Assembly (NCBI RefSeq): GCF_017875465.1
Contig: NZ_JAGGMQ010000001.1
Location: 4,402,001 to 4,466,000 of the forward strand
Length of the DNA stretch: 64,000 nt
Source: Winslowiella toletana
GTDB taxonomy: Bacteria; Pseudomonadota; Gammaproteobacteria; Enterobacterales; Enterobacteriaceae
Direction: 5' to 3'
The notes beneath the pieces were generated by a model that was not told where the DNA came from, did not search any database, and saw only the letters and a program-made list of their open reading frames with translations. Position numbers and translations under genes: made by a program. The stretch's first letter is position 1. Each line of letters opens with the position of its first letter. This document shows, in pieces, positions 9,018-16,973 of the stretch.

Positions 9018-9308
9018 ATGATCGGCAGGAGGGGCGTGCGTGTTTTGTAGGGGCGGCGTTCTCGCCGCTCGTGCCGAAGGTTTGCAATGAGCCCGCCATT
9101 TGAACGGGAGCCGAAAACGGCTCCCAAAAGACAGACTTTTCTTTATCGTTAACCCGTTTGCATCACACTTCTCACCTCTTATATTGTTCAAAATGTGATC
9201 GCTGCTGATAAAGACGCCAGCAGAACTTGTATGGTAGTAACCCGATAGCTAGTTTTTTCCTGTACCCATAAAAATGTCGCCATTGAGCGGCGTAACTACG
9301 AGGTTGCC
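9018..9308. other. Intergenic region with paired palindromes and GPH-gene promoter region
   Basis: 291 nt without a gene. The first half carries two hairpin-forming palindromes of the dispersed repeat family described at 9051-9125. The second half is the leader of the GPH transporter; a CRP-like left half-site AAATGTGATC occurs near 9192 without a matching right half. A GAGG Shine-Dalgarno precedes the ATG at 9309. Confidence 0.5.
9051..9125. repeat. BIME-like paired palindrome, copy 1
   Basis: Two palindromes: GGGCGGCG-TTCT-CGCCGCTC (9051-9070, one mismatch) and GGGAGCCG-AAAA-CGGCTCCC (9106-9125). The same two palindromes recur near 26136, 60384 and 63868, always at gene ends. It follows the efflux channel gene and may also stabilise or terminate that transcript. 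Confidence 0.7.
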
Positions 9309-10874
9309 ATGATTAATCGTGCGCAGGAAAAGCCCATCGGGCTGAAAAATATGTTGGCGTATGGCGGCGGGGACGTATTCGGTGGCGGCAGTTTTGCCGT
9401 TCTCGGTCTCTGGTTAATGTTCTTTTATACCACTTACGGCGGCTTAAGCCCTGCCGAAGCGGGCGCGGTCATCGCCGTTGCCCGTCTGCTGGATGCGTTT
9501 TTCGATCCACTGATGGGCTACGTTACCGATAATTTCTATCGTACCCGACTCGGTCAGCGCTTTGGCCGTCGCGGCTTCTTCTTTTTGCTCGGCGCCCCAC
9601 TGGTGTTTATCAGCTATGTGGTGATGTGGATCAGCGATATGGGCTTCGGCTATTACCTCGCCACCTATATCCTGTTTTATGCTGCCTATACGTTGGTGAT
9701 CGTCCCCTACGAAACGCTGGCGGCGGAAATGACCCATGATTTCCGCGTGCGTTCAAAGCTTACCGGTGTGCGGATGTTCTTCTCAATGGGCGCCGGGATC
9801 CTTGCCGCCTGGCTGCCGGGGGCGATTATTGCACTGCTGGGTGAGGACTCTTCAGCCTCCTTCCTGTATATGGGCATTATCTTTGCCACGCTGTTCGCCA
9901 TTGTGATTGTCTGCCTCTATCTCTGGACCTGGGAACGGCCGATCGTGCTGGAACGCAAGCCGCAGCCGGTGGCGTTTAAACGCGATATGGCGGCGCTGTT
10001 CCGCTCACTGTTATCGACCTTTAAAGTGCGTACCTTCCGTCAGCATGTCGGCATGTATCTCGGCGCCTATGTGGCGCTTGATGTGCTGGGCGCGGTGCTG
10101 GCGTATTACATTATTTTTGTGCTGGGCCACAGCACTGTTGATGCCGCCAATGGCATGACTTTTATGTCGGTGGTGCAGTTCTTCTGTATTGCCGCATGGA
10201 TCCCGCTCTCGATCCGCATTGGCAACGGGGCGGCGTACAAACTGGCCCAGTTCTTTATGCTGGCGAGTGTGGCGCTGTTTATTAGTATCTATGCCTTTGA
10301 ACTGCCATCTGCGCTGTGGCTGGTGTGGCTGGCGGCACTGATTATGGGCATGGGGCGCTCTGGCACGCAGTATGTCTGCTGGAATATCTACAGCTTTATA
10401 CCTGACGTTGATGAAATGCTGACCGGCGAACGGCGTGAAGGGATCTTTGCCGGGGTGATGACCTTTGTGCGCAAGGCGGTACAGGCGGTGGCGTTGTTTA
10501 TCGTCGGTATGGTGTTGCAGGCTTATGGCTTTGCCGGAAAAGGGGCGGCGGTACAGCCTCCCGAAGCGGTACATGGCATCGCGCTGGTGTTTGCTGTCGG
10601 CGCGGTGGTTTTCCTCAGTATCGGCGTGTTCAGCTCACTGAAATTCAGCCTCAATCGTCATAATCATGCGCTGTTAATTGGCGAGATCCAGCGCCGTAAA
10701 CAGGGCGGCGGCGCGGCGGCAGTTACGCCGGAAGCGCAGGCGGTGGCGGAGAAACTGACTGGCTGGCCTTATCAGCAGCTGTGGGGAAATAACGATATTA
10801 TGCGCACCATCAACCCGATGCGACGCACACCTGACATTCAACGGGAGATCAAACATGACGCGAATAGCCTTTGA
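9309..10874 (+). CDS. GPH-family (glycoside/hexuronide:cation symporter) MFS transporter
   Basis: 521 residues with about 12 hydrophobic segments. The stretch LLDAFFDPLMGYVTDN followed by RTRLGQRFGRRGFFFLLGAP is the hallmark of the melibiose permease/GPH family (cation-site aspartate region, then the basic loop). It probably imports a sugar acid or glycoside. The 3' end overlaps by 20 bp the reductase gene, pointing to coupled expression and hence to a substrate linked to 2,3-diketo-L-gulonate or a related ketogulonate; this link is inference. The C-terminal tail of about 60 residues is hydrophilic. Confidence 0.82.
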   Translation: MINRAQEKPIGLKNMLAYGGGDVFGGGSFAVLGLWLMFFYTTYGGLSPAEAGAVIAVARLLDAFFDPLMGYVTDNFYRTRLGQRFGRRGFFFLLGAPLVFISYVVMWISDMGFGYYLATYILFYAAYTLVIVPYETLAAEMTHDFRVRSKLTGVRMFFSMGAGILAAWLPGAIIALLGEDSSASFLYMGIIFATLFAIVIVCLYLWTWERPIVLERKPQPVAFKRDMAALFRSLLSTFKVRTFRQHVGMYLGAYVALDVLGAVLAYYIIFVLGHSTVDAANGMTFMSVVQFFCIAAWIPLSIRIGNGAAYKLAQFFMLASVALFISIYAFELPSALWLVWLAALIMGMGRSGTQYVCWNIYSFIPDVDEMLTGERREGIFAGVMTFVRKAVQAVALFIVGMVLQAYGFAGKGAAVQPPEAVHGIALVFAVGAVVFLSIGVFSSLKFSLNRHNHALLIGEIQRRKQGGGAAAVTPEAQAVAEKLTGWPYQQLWGNNDIMRTINPMRRTPDIQREIKHDANSL

Positions 10875-11889
10875 GCAGATGAAATTCACCATTGAGCAAG
10901 CCTTGCTAAAGGCCGGTATGGCGGCGGAGCAGGCGGCAATCTGCGCGCAGGTGCATACCGAATCCAGTTGTGACGGGATTTACTCACACGGGCTGAACCG
11001 CGTGGCACGTTTTGTCGATTATCTGCAAAAAGGGTGGGTTAACGCCGATGCCTGTGCGCAGCAGGTGAAAGCGTTGTCGGTGATGGAGATCTGGGACGGT
11101 CAGCAGGGTCCTGGCATTATTAACGGATTGCTGGCGGTGGATCGCGCAATGGCGCTGGCGAAACAGCACGGCATAGGTCTGGTGGCGATGCGTAACAGCA
11201 GCCACTGGATGCGAGGCGGAACTTACGGCTGGCGCGCCGCGCAGCAGGGCATGGCAGCAATCTGCTGGACCAATACCGAAGCCTGTATGCCCGCCTGGGG
11301 CGGTAAAGATGCGCGTATCGGCAACAATCCGTTTGTGATGGCGGTGCCGGGCAAGCCAGGACCGATGGTGCTGGATATGGCGATGTCGCAATACTCATAT
11401 GGCAAGCTGGAAGTGACACGGCTGAAAGGCGAGCAGCTGCCGTATGCCGGAGGTTTCGATCAGCAGGGGAACCTTACCAGCGATCCGGGGCCGATTGAAG
11501 CGTCGAAACGTATTTTACCCACCGGTTACTGGAAAGGGTCTGGCTTTGCCATTCTGCTTGATGCGATGGCTGCGCTGTTATCAGCTGGTAACGCTACGCC
11601 GCAGATTGACAAAGTCGGACGCGGCAGCTGCACCGGCGCCAGCCAGATCTTTATGGTGTTCGATCCTGAGCAACTGGGCGGTGGTGATTTTACCGAGCGG
11701 ATGACGCAGAGCATCGGCGATTATGTTAACAGTTCCGAACCTGCGGAAGGGGTGTCGACGGTCACCTGGCCCGGTCAGCGCCAGCGCACCACGCGGGAAG
11801 AAAATTTGCGCCTCGGTATTCCGGTCGATGATAACGTCTGGCAGCAGGTGCAACACCTGGCGAATAACCCGGCAGTTAACCGCAATTAA
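10855..11889 (+). CDS. dlgD: 2,3-diketo-L-gulonate reductase-like (malate/L-lactate dehydrogenase family)
   Basis: 344 residues, close in length and motifs to E. coli YiaK/DlgD: YSHGLNRVARFVDYL (with the proposed catalytic His, residue 45), GIGLVAMRNSSHWMRGG, ICWTNTEA, DMAMSQYSYGKLEVTRL, ILPTGYWKGSGFAILLD. DlgD reduces 2,3-diketo-L-gulonate to 3-dehydro-L-gulonate with NAD(P)H in L-ascorbate catabolism. The rest of the yia pathway is not in the window, so the physiological substrate is uncertain; a related ureidoglycolate or lactate dehydrogenase role is less likely because the match to YiaK runs along the whole chain. Starts inside the end of the transporter gene. Confidence 0.75.
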   Translation: MTRIAFEQMKFTIEQALLKAGMAAEQAAICAQVHTESSCDGIYSHGLNRVARFVDYLQKGWVNADACAQQVKALSVMEIWDGQQGPGIINGLLAVDRAMALAKQHGIGLVAMRNSSHWMRGGTYGWRAAQQGMAAICWTNTEACMPAWGGKDARIGNNPFVMAVPGKPGPMVLDMAMSQYSYGKLEVTRLKGEQLPYAGGFDQQGNLTSDPGPIEASKRILPTGYWKGSGFAILLDAMAALLSAGNATPQIDKVGRGSCTGASQIFMVFDPEQLGGGDFTERMTQSIGDYVNSSEPAEGVSTVTWPGQRQRTTREENLRLGIPVDDNVWQQVQHLANNPAVNRN

Positions 11890-11893
11890 CCGA

Positions 11894-11933
11894 TTCTGTT
11901 GGCGCGAGGTTTACTCTTTTAGCGCCAACAGAA
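11894..11933 (+). terminator. 12-bp perfect inverted repeat after the reductase gene
   Basis: TTCTGTTGGCGC at 11894-11905 and its exact reverse complement at 11922-11933, separated by 16 nt, beginning 5 nt after the stop codon. The position suggests a transcript-end structure, but no U-run follows, so it may protect the 3' end rather than terminate transcription. Confidence 0.5.
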
Positions 11934-12022
11934 CCTGCAATGGGCTTCACATTTCTTTACATTTAATGCTATTATCCCCGCGCTTTATTGACCATAAATG
12001 TTGAATAATTCTCAGGGAAATT

Positions 12023-12418
12023 ATGAATAAGCATCATTTTTTTGCCATCGTCGTAGCGCTCGCTACGCTGAGCGGCTGTGCCTCGCGTACTGCACCAGTA
12101 CAGAATGTTGAACGCACTATCAATACCAGCGCCCAATACAGCCCGGAGCAGGTTAAGACTGCGATTCTCGAAGCAGGCCTGGCCCGTAAATGGCTGATGA
12201 CCCCGGCGGGTCCGGGCGTGATTAATGGCCGTTACGCGCAGCGTAATTTCTCCGCGGATATTCGCGTGAATTACAGTGCGACCAGTTACAGCATTAATTA
12301 TGTCAGCAGCCAGAACCTGAAAGCCGGTGGCGGCCAGATTCATCGCAATTATAATAACTGGGTAAATAACCTCGATCAGGACATCCAGCTTCGCCTCTCC
12401 GCGCAGGCCCTGAAATAA
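12023..12418 (+). CDS. Small outer-membrane-type lipoprotein, function unknown
   Basis: 131 residues. Signal peptide with lipobox LSGC (Cys about 19), followed by Ala-Ser, which does not signal inner-membrane retention, so outer-membrane sorting is expected. The mature part shows a conserved-looking segment (AILEAGLARKWLMTPAGPGVINGRYAQR) and a tyrosine-rich beta-type region (YSINYVSSQNL). Related lipoproteins are common in Enterobacterales but I cannot assign a function. Monocistronic: a large hairpin lies directly downstream. Upstream it has its own 130-nt leader. Confidence 0.75.
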   Translation: MNKHHFFAIVVALATLSGCASRTAPVQNVERTINTSAQYSPEQVKTAILEAGLARKWLMTPAGPGVINGRYAQRNFSADIRVNYSATSYSINYVSSQNLKAGGGQIHRNYNNWVNNLDQDIQLRLSAQALK

Positions 12419-12420
12419 CC

Positions 12421-12461
12421 CTGATGGTCAGGTTTACTGGCTTAAACCTGACAATCATCAG
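12421..12461 (+). terminator. Hairpin after the lipoprotein gene
   Basis: Arms GTCAGGTTTA (12427-12436) and TAAACCTGAC (12443-12452) are perfectly complementary around a 6-nt loop, and CTGATG/CATCAG extend the stem past a small bulge. It follows the stop codon by 2-3 nt. No long U-run follows, so the strength as an intrinsic terminator is uncertain. The next 190 nt, up to apeC, hold no gene and would contain the APE promoter. Confidence 0.55.
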
Positions 12462-12647
12462 TTAATAAGTTATTTCCGTTAAAGATTTTCGTATTACAGT
12501 CGACAACCGCTAATAACCCTGCGCATTTGCTGCGGCGATGGAGTGTGGGAATTATCGCAAATGCGGTTAAATCTTATCGCATTCAGGTGGGCGCGGCGTC
12601 ATGCTGGGCTATGCGGCAATCAGTAATGTCTGAAGAAGAACCAGGTT

Positions 12648-13376
12648 ATGAATCTGCTTTACAATCTAATCGACTGGCAGGCCAGCGCGCCCGGTTTGTC
12701 GACCGCTGCTGACTGGCTCAGCTGGGCGCAGCGCGAGGCGGCGCTGGATGCTGACCAGCCGCTGGCTAAATGCAGCCAGCTGCCGATGATGACTGCGCGT
12801 CGTCTGAGCAGCGGCAGCCGCGCGGCGGTTGATTGTGGTCTGGCGCTGCTGCGCCGTCAGCAGATTGATGCCATTGTGTTTACCAGCCGTCACGGCGAGC
12901 TGGAGCGTAATCTGCGTATTCTCAACGCGCTCGCTGCCCGACAGAGTCTGTCACCCACCGATTTCGCCATGTCAGTGCATAATTCGGCGGTCGGCAGCCT
13001 GACCATTGCCGCCGCTGCGCCGGTGGTCTCGACCTCGCTGGCCGCGGGTGTGGATACCTTCCAGCAGGGGCTGGTGGAAGTGACGGCGCTGCATGCCGCC
13101 GGTTATCAGCAGGTGCTGCTGGTCGATTTTGATGGCCCGGTGCCGGAACCTTATCAACCCTGGCTGAGCGGTGAAACGCTGCATATCCCTTATGCGGTGG
13201 CGCTGGTGCTGGCCAGCGGTGAACAGCTGCGCTGCAGGTCACAACCGGCGGCGTGCGCCACGGAAAGCCACTGGCCGCAGAGCCTGCAATTTCTGCACGC
13301 CTGGCAGGCGCAGCAGCGCCGCTTTACGATTGGCGGCGGGCGTATTAACTGGCTGTGGGAGCGCAATGATGTCTGA
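12648..13376 (+). CDS. apeC: Aryl polyene ketosynthase-like chain length factor ApeC
   Basis: 242 residues, about the length of only the N-terminal half of a ketosynthase. It matches the beta-ketoacyl synthase chain-length-factor family (Ketoacyl-synt_2). The position equivalent to the active-site Cys reads SVHNSAVGSL, so the nucleophile is missing; the partner ApeO supplies it in the published ApeO-ApeC heterodimer. First gene of the 16-gene cluster; the apeA and apeB genes that precede apeC in other APE clusters are absent. Stop overlaps the acyltransferase start by 8-11 nt. Confidence 0.82.
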   Translation: MNLLYNLIDWQASAPGLSTAADWLSWAQREAALDADQPLAKCSQLPMMTARRLSSGSRAAVDCGLALLRRQQIDAIVFTSRHGELERNLRILNALAARQSLSPTDFAMSVHNSAVGSLTIAAAAPVVSTSLAAGVDTFQQGLVEVTALHAAGYQQVLLVDFDGPVPEPYQPWLSGETLHIPYAVALVLASGEQLRCRSQPAACATESHWPQSLQFLHAWQAQQRRFTIGGGRINWLWERNDV

Positions 13377-14166
13377 CTCGCTGTTGCGTATGCCGCACAC
13401 TTCACGGTTTAACTATCTCTGGCGTCTGCTGGTGACCGCCTGCAGCTTTACGCTGTTTAGCGTCGGTGGTCTGCTGCTGTCGCTGATCTGGTTTAACCTG
13501 CTGCTGCTGGTGCAGCGCGACGGCGATCGCCGCCGTCAGCTGGCGCGCAAAAGCATCTCTTTCAGCTTCCGCTGCTTCCTGCGCTTTTGCCGCGCAATGG
13601 GCGTCTACGACTACCATATTGAAGGGGCGGAGATACTGCGTGCCGATCGCGGCTGTCTGGTGGTCGCTAACCACCCTTCATTAATCGATTATGTGCTGAT
13701 TGCTTCGGTGATGCCGGAGGTTAACTGCCTGGTCAAAGCCGAGCTGCAACACAATATCTTTTTCCGTGGCGTGATCCGTGCGGCTGATTATCTGATTAAC
13801 AGCCAGGCCGCTACCCTGTTGCCGGAAAGCCGTCGCTGCTTACAGCGCGGTGATGCGCTGCTGATTTTCCCGGAAGGCACGCGTACGCGCTACGGCGAAC
13901 CCTTACAACTGCAACGCGGCGCGGCCAATATCGCGGTGCGTTGCGGCTGTGACCTGCGCATTGTGCATATTACCTGCACGCAACGTATGCTGGATAAGCA
14001 GAGCCGCTGGTACCAGATCCCGGCGGAAAAACCGGTGTTTACGGTGAGTGTAAAAACACGGATCGACAGTCAACAATTTATGGCGCAGGACGAGGACGCG
14101 CAGCCGCTGGCGGCACGTCGTTTAACACGTCATTTGCAGCAAGCTTTAACACCAGAACAGTCTTAG
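13366..14166 (+). CDS. apeD: APE cluster PlsC-type acyltransferase ApeD
   Basis: 266 residues from the ATG at 13366 (a second ATG follows at once at 13369); the frame is open further upstream, but that would run inside apeC. An N-terminal TM segment is followed by the lysophospholipid-acyltransferase motifs NHPSLIDY (HX4D, about residue 101) and FPEGTRTRYGE. It probably transfers the finished polyene acyl chain, or another acyl group, to a lipid or glycolipid acceptor at the inner membrane. The exact acceptor is not established from sequence. Confidence 0.8.
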   Translation: MMSDSLLRMPHTSRFNYLWRLLVTACSFTLFSVGGLLLSLIWFNLLLLVQRDGDRRRQLARKSISFSFRCFLRFCRAMGVYDYHIEGAEILRADRGCLVVANHPSLIDYVLIASVMPEVNCLVKAELQHNIFFRGVIRAADYLINSQAATLLPESRRCLQRGDALLIFPEGTRTRYGEPLQLQRGAANIAVRCGCDLRIVHITCTQRMLDKQSRWYQIPAEKPVFTVSVKTRIDSQQFMAQDEDAQPLAARRLTRHLQQALTPEQS

Positions 14167-14453
14167 TGACGTGGAAAGAACGTATGAAACAACTCATCCT
14201 CGAAATTAAACAGATGATTATTGATACGCTGAATCTTGAAGATATCAGCAGCGATGACATCGAAAGCGATGCCCCGTTATTTGGTGACGGACTGGGCCTC
14301 GATTCAATTGATGCACTCGAATTAGGCCTGGCGGTGAAAAATCGCTACGGTGTGGTGCTTTCCGCCGAAAGTGAAGCGATGCGTCAGCATTTCTACTCTG
14401 TTGCCTCGCTGGCGGCTTTTATTGCTGCCCAGCGCACAGCGCAGAGCGCCTGA
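14166..14453 (+). CDS. apeE: Aryl polyene acyl carrier protein ApeE
   Basis: 95 residues from a GTG that shares a base with the apeD stop; an ATG at 14184 (MKQLILEI) is an equally plausible start and gives 89 residues. The phosphopantetheine attachment Ser lies in GLGLDSIDALEL, followed by the typical helix-II/III acidic pattern. In the characterised system ApeE is loaded with the 4-hydroxybenzoyl starter by ApeH. No phosphopantetheinyl transferase is encoded in this window, so priming must come from elsewhere. Confidence 0.82.
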   Translation: MTWKERMKQLILEIKQMIIDTLNLEDISSDDIESDAPLFGDGLGLDSIDALELGLAVKNRYGVVLSAESEAMRQHFYSVASLAAFIAAQRTAQSA

Positions 14454-14477
14454 TAATCTACCCGACGAGTGTGATTT

Positions 14478-14726
14478 ATGAATAAGCAAGAAATCTATCA
14501 GGAAGTGAGCGGACTGCTGGTCTCCCTGTTTGAAGTGGAGGCTGATGATATTCAGCCTGAGTCGCGCCTGTATGAAGATCTGGAGCTGGACAGCATTGAT
14601 GCGGTCGATATGGTGGTCCATCTGCAAAAGCGTATTGGCCGCAAAATTAAGCCGGAAACGTTTAAGACGGTGCGCACCGTGCAGGATGTGGTAGACGCTG
14701 TTGATCAGCTGATCCGCGAAGGTTAA
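14478..14726 (+). CDS. apeF: Aryl polyene acyl carrier protein ApeF
   Basis: 82 residues, a second acyl carrier protein 24 nt after the first. The attachment Ser is in LELDSIDAVDMV. It is more acidic than ApeE at the N-terminal helix (FEVEADDIQPESRLYEDLE). Two ACPs are characteristic of APE clusters; the division of labour between starter and extender carriers is known from other species, not shown here. Confidence 0.82.
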   Translation: MNKQEIYQEVSGLLVSLFEVEADDIQPESRLYEDLELDSIDAVDMVVHLQKRIGRKIKPETFKTVRTVQDVVDAVDQLIREG

Positions 14727-14744
14727 GCACCCGCGCCCGCCGTG

Positions 14745-15293
14745 ATGCGAATTCTGTGGTGGCTGATAACCCTTGGCTGGCCGTTTCTGGTCTGGCTGGC
14801 GATCACCCATCCGCAGCTGCACTGGCTGATACCGCTGCTGGCGCTGCTGTTCCTGCTGCGCTTGCTGGGATTGCGGCGCAGCGGCGGGGCGTTTTCCCGC
14901 GCTGCTCAGCTGCTGGCGCTGGCAGGGGTAGCCTTATGCCTCGCCAGTTATCTGCTGCGCAGCCATCAGCTGTTGCTGTGGTATCCGGTGGCGGTCAGCG
15001 CGGTGATGCTGCTGCTGTTTGGCGGCTCGCTGTTCAGTGCGATGCCGATGGTTGAACGGCTGGCGCGGATTCGTGAGCCACAGCTGCCACCGCCCGCCAT
15101 TCGCTGGACGCGCCGGGTGACGCAAATCTGGTGTCTGTTTTTTATCTTTAACGGTAGCGTGGCTACCGCCACCTGCCTGGCGGGTAATCTGCACTGGTGG
15201 ACATTGTGGAATGGAATCATCAGCTATCTGCTGATGGGATTATTGATGGCGGGCGAGTGGTTGCTGCGTCAACGGATAAGAAGGCAAGCCTGA
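14745..15293 (+). CDS. apeG: APE cluster inner-membrane protein ApeG (COG4648-type)
   Basis: 182 residues from the ATG at 14745; a GTG immediately upstream could add one residue. Five to six hydrophobic segments are visible (for example LITLGWPFLVWLAI and LLPLLALLFLLRLLGL) with a final basic tail RQRIRRQA. This membrane protein occurs at this position in APE clusters, and its biochemical role is not known; help in transport or complex assembly at the membrane is plausible. It ends 2 nt before the ligase start. Confidence 0.72.
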   Translation: MRILWWLITLGWPFLVWLAITHPQLHWLIPLLALLFLLRLLGLRRSGGAFSRAAQLLALAGVALCLASYLLRSHQLLLWYPVAVSAVMLLLFGGSLFSAMPMVERLARIREPQLPPPAIRWTRRVTQIWCLFFIFNGSVATATCLAGNLHWWTLWNGIISYLLMGLLMAGEWLLRQRIRRQA

Positions 15294-15295
15294 GT

Positions 15296-16639
15296 ATGCA
15301 ACGCGCTTTAGCCATCGCTGACTGGCTCAACCCGTCACGCGCGGATTATATCGTCTCCTGCTGCGGCGGTCAGCCGATGTCGCTGTCGGTGCTGCGCCAG
15401 CAGGTGCAGGCGCTGTGCAGTGCATTGCGTGGACGCAGTGAGCAGCGCTGGGCGCTCTGTTTTGAAGACAGCTATCTGTTTACCGCCGGGTTGCTGGCGG
15501 CGCTGCATGCCGGTAAAACGGTGATTATTCCCGGTCACTGCCGTCCGTCGCTGTTGCAGGAGCAGTCGGAGAGTTTTGATGGCGTGCTGAGCGATCTCGA
15601 TCTCTCCGTTGCCTGTGCGCAATTACAGGTTGAAGCGCCGCAGCAGGGCGACTGGCCGCCGCTGCCCGCGATCAAAGCCGATGCCGAAGTGGTGCTGTTT
15701 ACGTCCGGTTCCACCGGTAAGCCGCGTCAGGTGCACAAACCGCTGGCCTGCCTCGACCATGAAGCGCAGTGGCTGGCTGCGCTGTGGGGGGAACGCTTAC
15801 AGGGCTGCTGGCTGCTGGCGTCGGTCACTCATCAGCATATGTACGGTCTGGCGTTCCGCATTATTCTGCCGATGGCGCTTGGCCTGCCGTTTGCCAGCAC
15901 GCTGGTTCTGTACAGCGAACAGCTGACGGCGCAGCCCGTTGATCGCCATTACGCTTTTATCAGCAGTCCGGCATTTTTACGCCGCCTCGATTTTTCCCTT
16001 ACGCCACCCAGCTGCAAACTGATTGTTTCCGCCGGCGGAGCGCTGCCTGCGGAAGCTGCCGATGGCGCAGGCAGCTGGTTTGGTCAGGTGATTGATGAGA
16101 TCTATGGCAGCACCGAAACCGGCGTCCTGGCCTGGCGCTCGCGGCGTGACGCTGCGCCGTCGTGGCATCCGTTTAACGGCGTGCGTTTCAGCCGTGATGC
16201 GCAGCAGCGCTGGCACGCCTGTTCGGCGCTGATCCCGCAGCGCGAAGGGCTGATGCTGGATGATAAGCTGGCGTTCGATGCAGACGGCAACTTTCAGCTG
16301 TGCGGTCGTCATGATCGGGTGGTGAAAATTGAAGATAAGCGCATCTCGCTCAGTGATATTGAGCGACGCCTGCTGGCGATCCCTGAAATCACCGATGCGG
16401 TGGCGTTGCAGGTTGCGCGTCATGGCCGCAGCGCGATCGGGGTGGTGCTGGTGCTGGCGGGGGAGCCGGATGCCGCGCAGCTGACGCAGTTAAAACGTCA
16501 GTGGAAACAGGAGTTACAGCGCTGGCTGGAACCGGTAGCGATGCCGCGTTTCTGGCGGGTGGTTAAGGTGATTCCGCATAACAGCCAGAGCAAACGTGCC
16601 TGGCCACAAATACAGGAGCTGTTTTATGCTGCCGGTTGA
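15296..16639 (+). CDS. apeH: Aryl polyene AMP-dependent acyl ligase ApeH
   Basis: 447 residues from the ATG at 15296; an earlier in-frame start would lie inside apeG. ANL-superfamily motifs: P-loop FTSGSTGKPRQVHK (about 138), YGSTETGVLAW (about 268), and the hinge GRHDRVVKIEDKRISL with a C-terminal Lys region. In characterised APE systems this enzyme activates 4-hydroxybenzoate as the adenylate and loads it onto ApeE. No ammonia-lyase gene lies in the cluster, so the aryl starter probably comes from the chorismate/UbiC route, as in E. coli. That source is inference. Confidence 0.82.
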   Translation: MQRALAIADWLNPSRADYIVSCCGGQPMSLSVLRQQVQALCSALRGRSEQRWALCFEDSYLFTAGLLAALHAGKTVIIPGHCRPSLLQEQSESFDGVLSDLDLSVACAQLQVEAPQQGDWPPLPAIKADAEVVLFTSGSTGKPRQVHKPLACLDHEAQWLAALWGERLQGCWLLASVTHQHMYGLAFRIILPMALGLPFASTLVLYSEQLTAQPVDRHYAFISSPAFLRRLDFSLTPPSCKLIVSAGGALPAEAADGAGSWFGQVIDEIYGSTETGVLAWRSRRDAAPSWHPFNGVRFSRDAQQRWHACSALIPQREGLMLDDKLAFDADGNFQLCGRHDRVVKIEDKRISLSDIERRLLAIPEITDAVALQVARHGRSAIGVVLVLAGEPDAAQLTQLKRQWKQELQRWLEPVAMPRFWRVVKVIPHNSQSKRAWPQIQELFYAAG

Positions 16640-16973
16640 ACTGTCATCCAGCCAGCAAGCGGCACAAGCCGAGTTATTGCTGCGTGTGGATGCCGATCTG
16701 TTCTGGTTCCGCGGCCATTTCCCGCAGCAGCCTTTGCTGCCGGGGGTCGCGCAACTCGACTGGGTGATGCACTACGGCACGCTGCTGCTGGCCAGCGGCA
16801 AACAGTTCTCTTCGATTGAGAACATCAAATTTCAGCAGCCGGTGCTGCCCGACAGCACACTGAAACTGGTGCTGACGTGGAATGCGCTGAAGAATCAGCT
16901 GAGTTTCCGCTATCTGCTACAGCAGGGGGAAAGCGAATCGGTGGCCAGCAGCGGGAAGATTAACCTGTGTTAG
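16626..16973 (+). CDS. apeI: Aryl polyene 3-hydroxyacyl-ACP dehydratase subunit ApeI
   Basis: 115 residues from the ATG at 16626, overlapping apeH by 14 nt. Single hotdog domain with the FabZ-type catalytic His motif FRGHFPQQPLLPGVAQLDW (His about 31). Where FabZ has its catalytic Glu this protein has Asp (AQLDWVM). The published partner is ApeP, which lacks the HFP motif. Together they dehydrate the 3-hydroxyacyl intermediates so that each cycle leaves a double bond. Confidence 0.8.
   Translation: MLPVELSSSQQAAQAELLLRVDADLFWFRGHFPQQPLLPGVAQLDWVMHYGTLLLASGKQFSSIENIKFQQPVLPDSTLKLVLTWNALKNQLSFRYLLQQGESESVASSGKINLC

Noticed and set aside
9185..9210. CRP-like half-site AAATGTGATC before the GPH transporter gene
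   Set aside because: The right half (TCACA) is missing at the required 6-bp spacing, so it is not annotated as a site.
12523..12564. Inverted repeat GCATTTGC/GCAAATGC upstream of apeC
   Set aside because: 8-bp arms with a 26-nt spacer are expected by chance in a window of this size; no promoter or regulator evidence supports it.
14742..14744. GTG start for apeG and GTG start for apeM (19660)
   Set aside because: Each is followed immediately by an ATG; the ATG was preferred, a one-codon difference without functional consequence.
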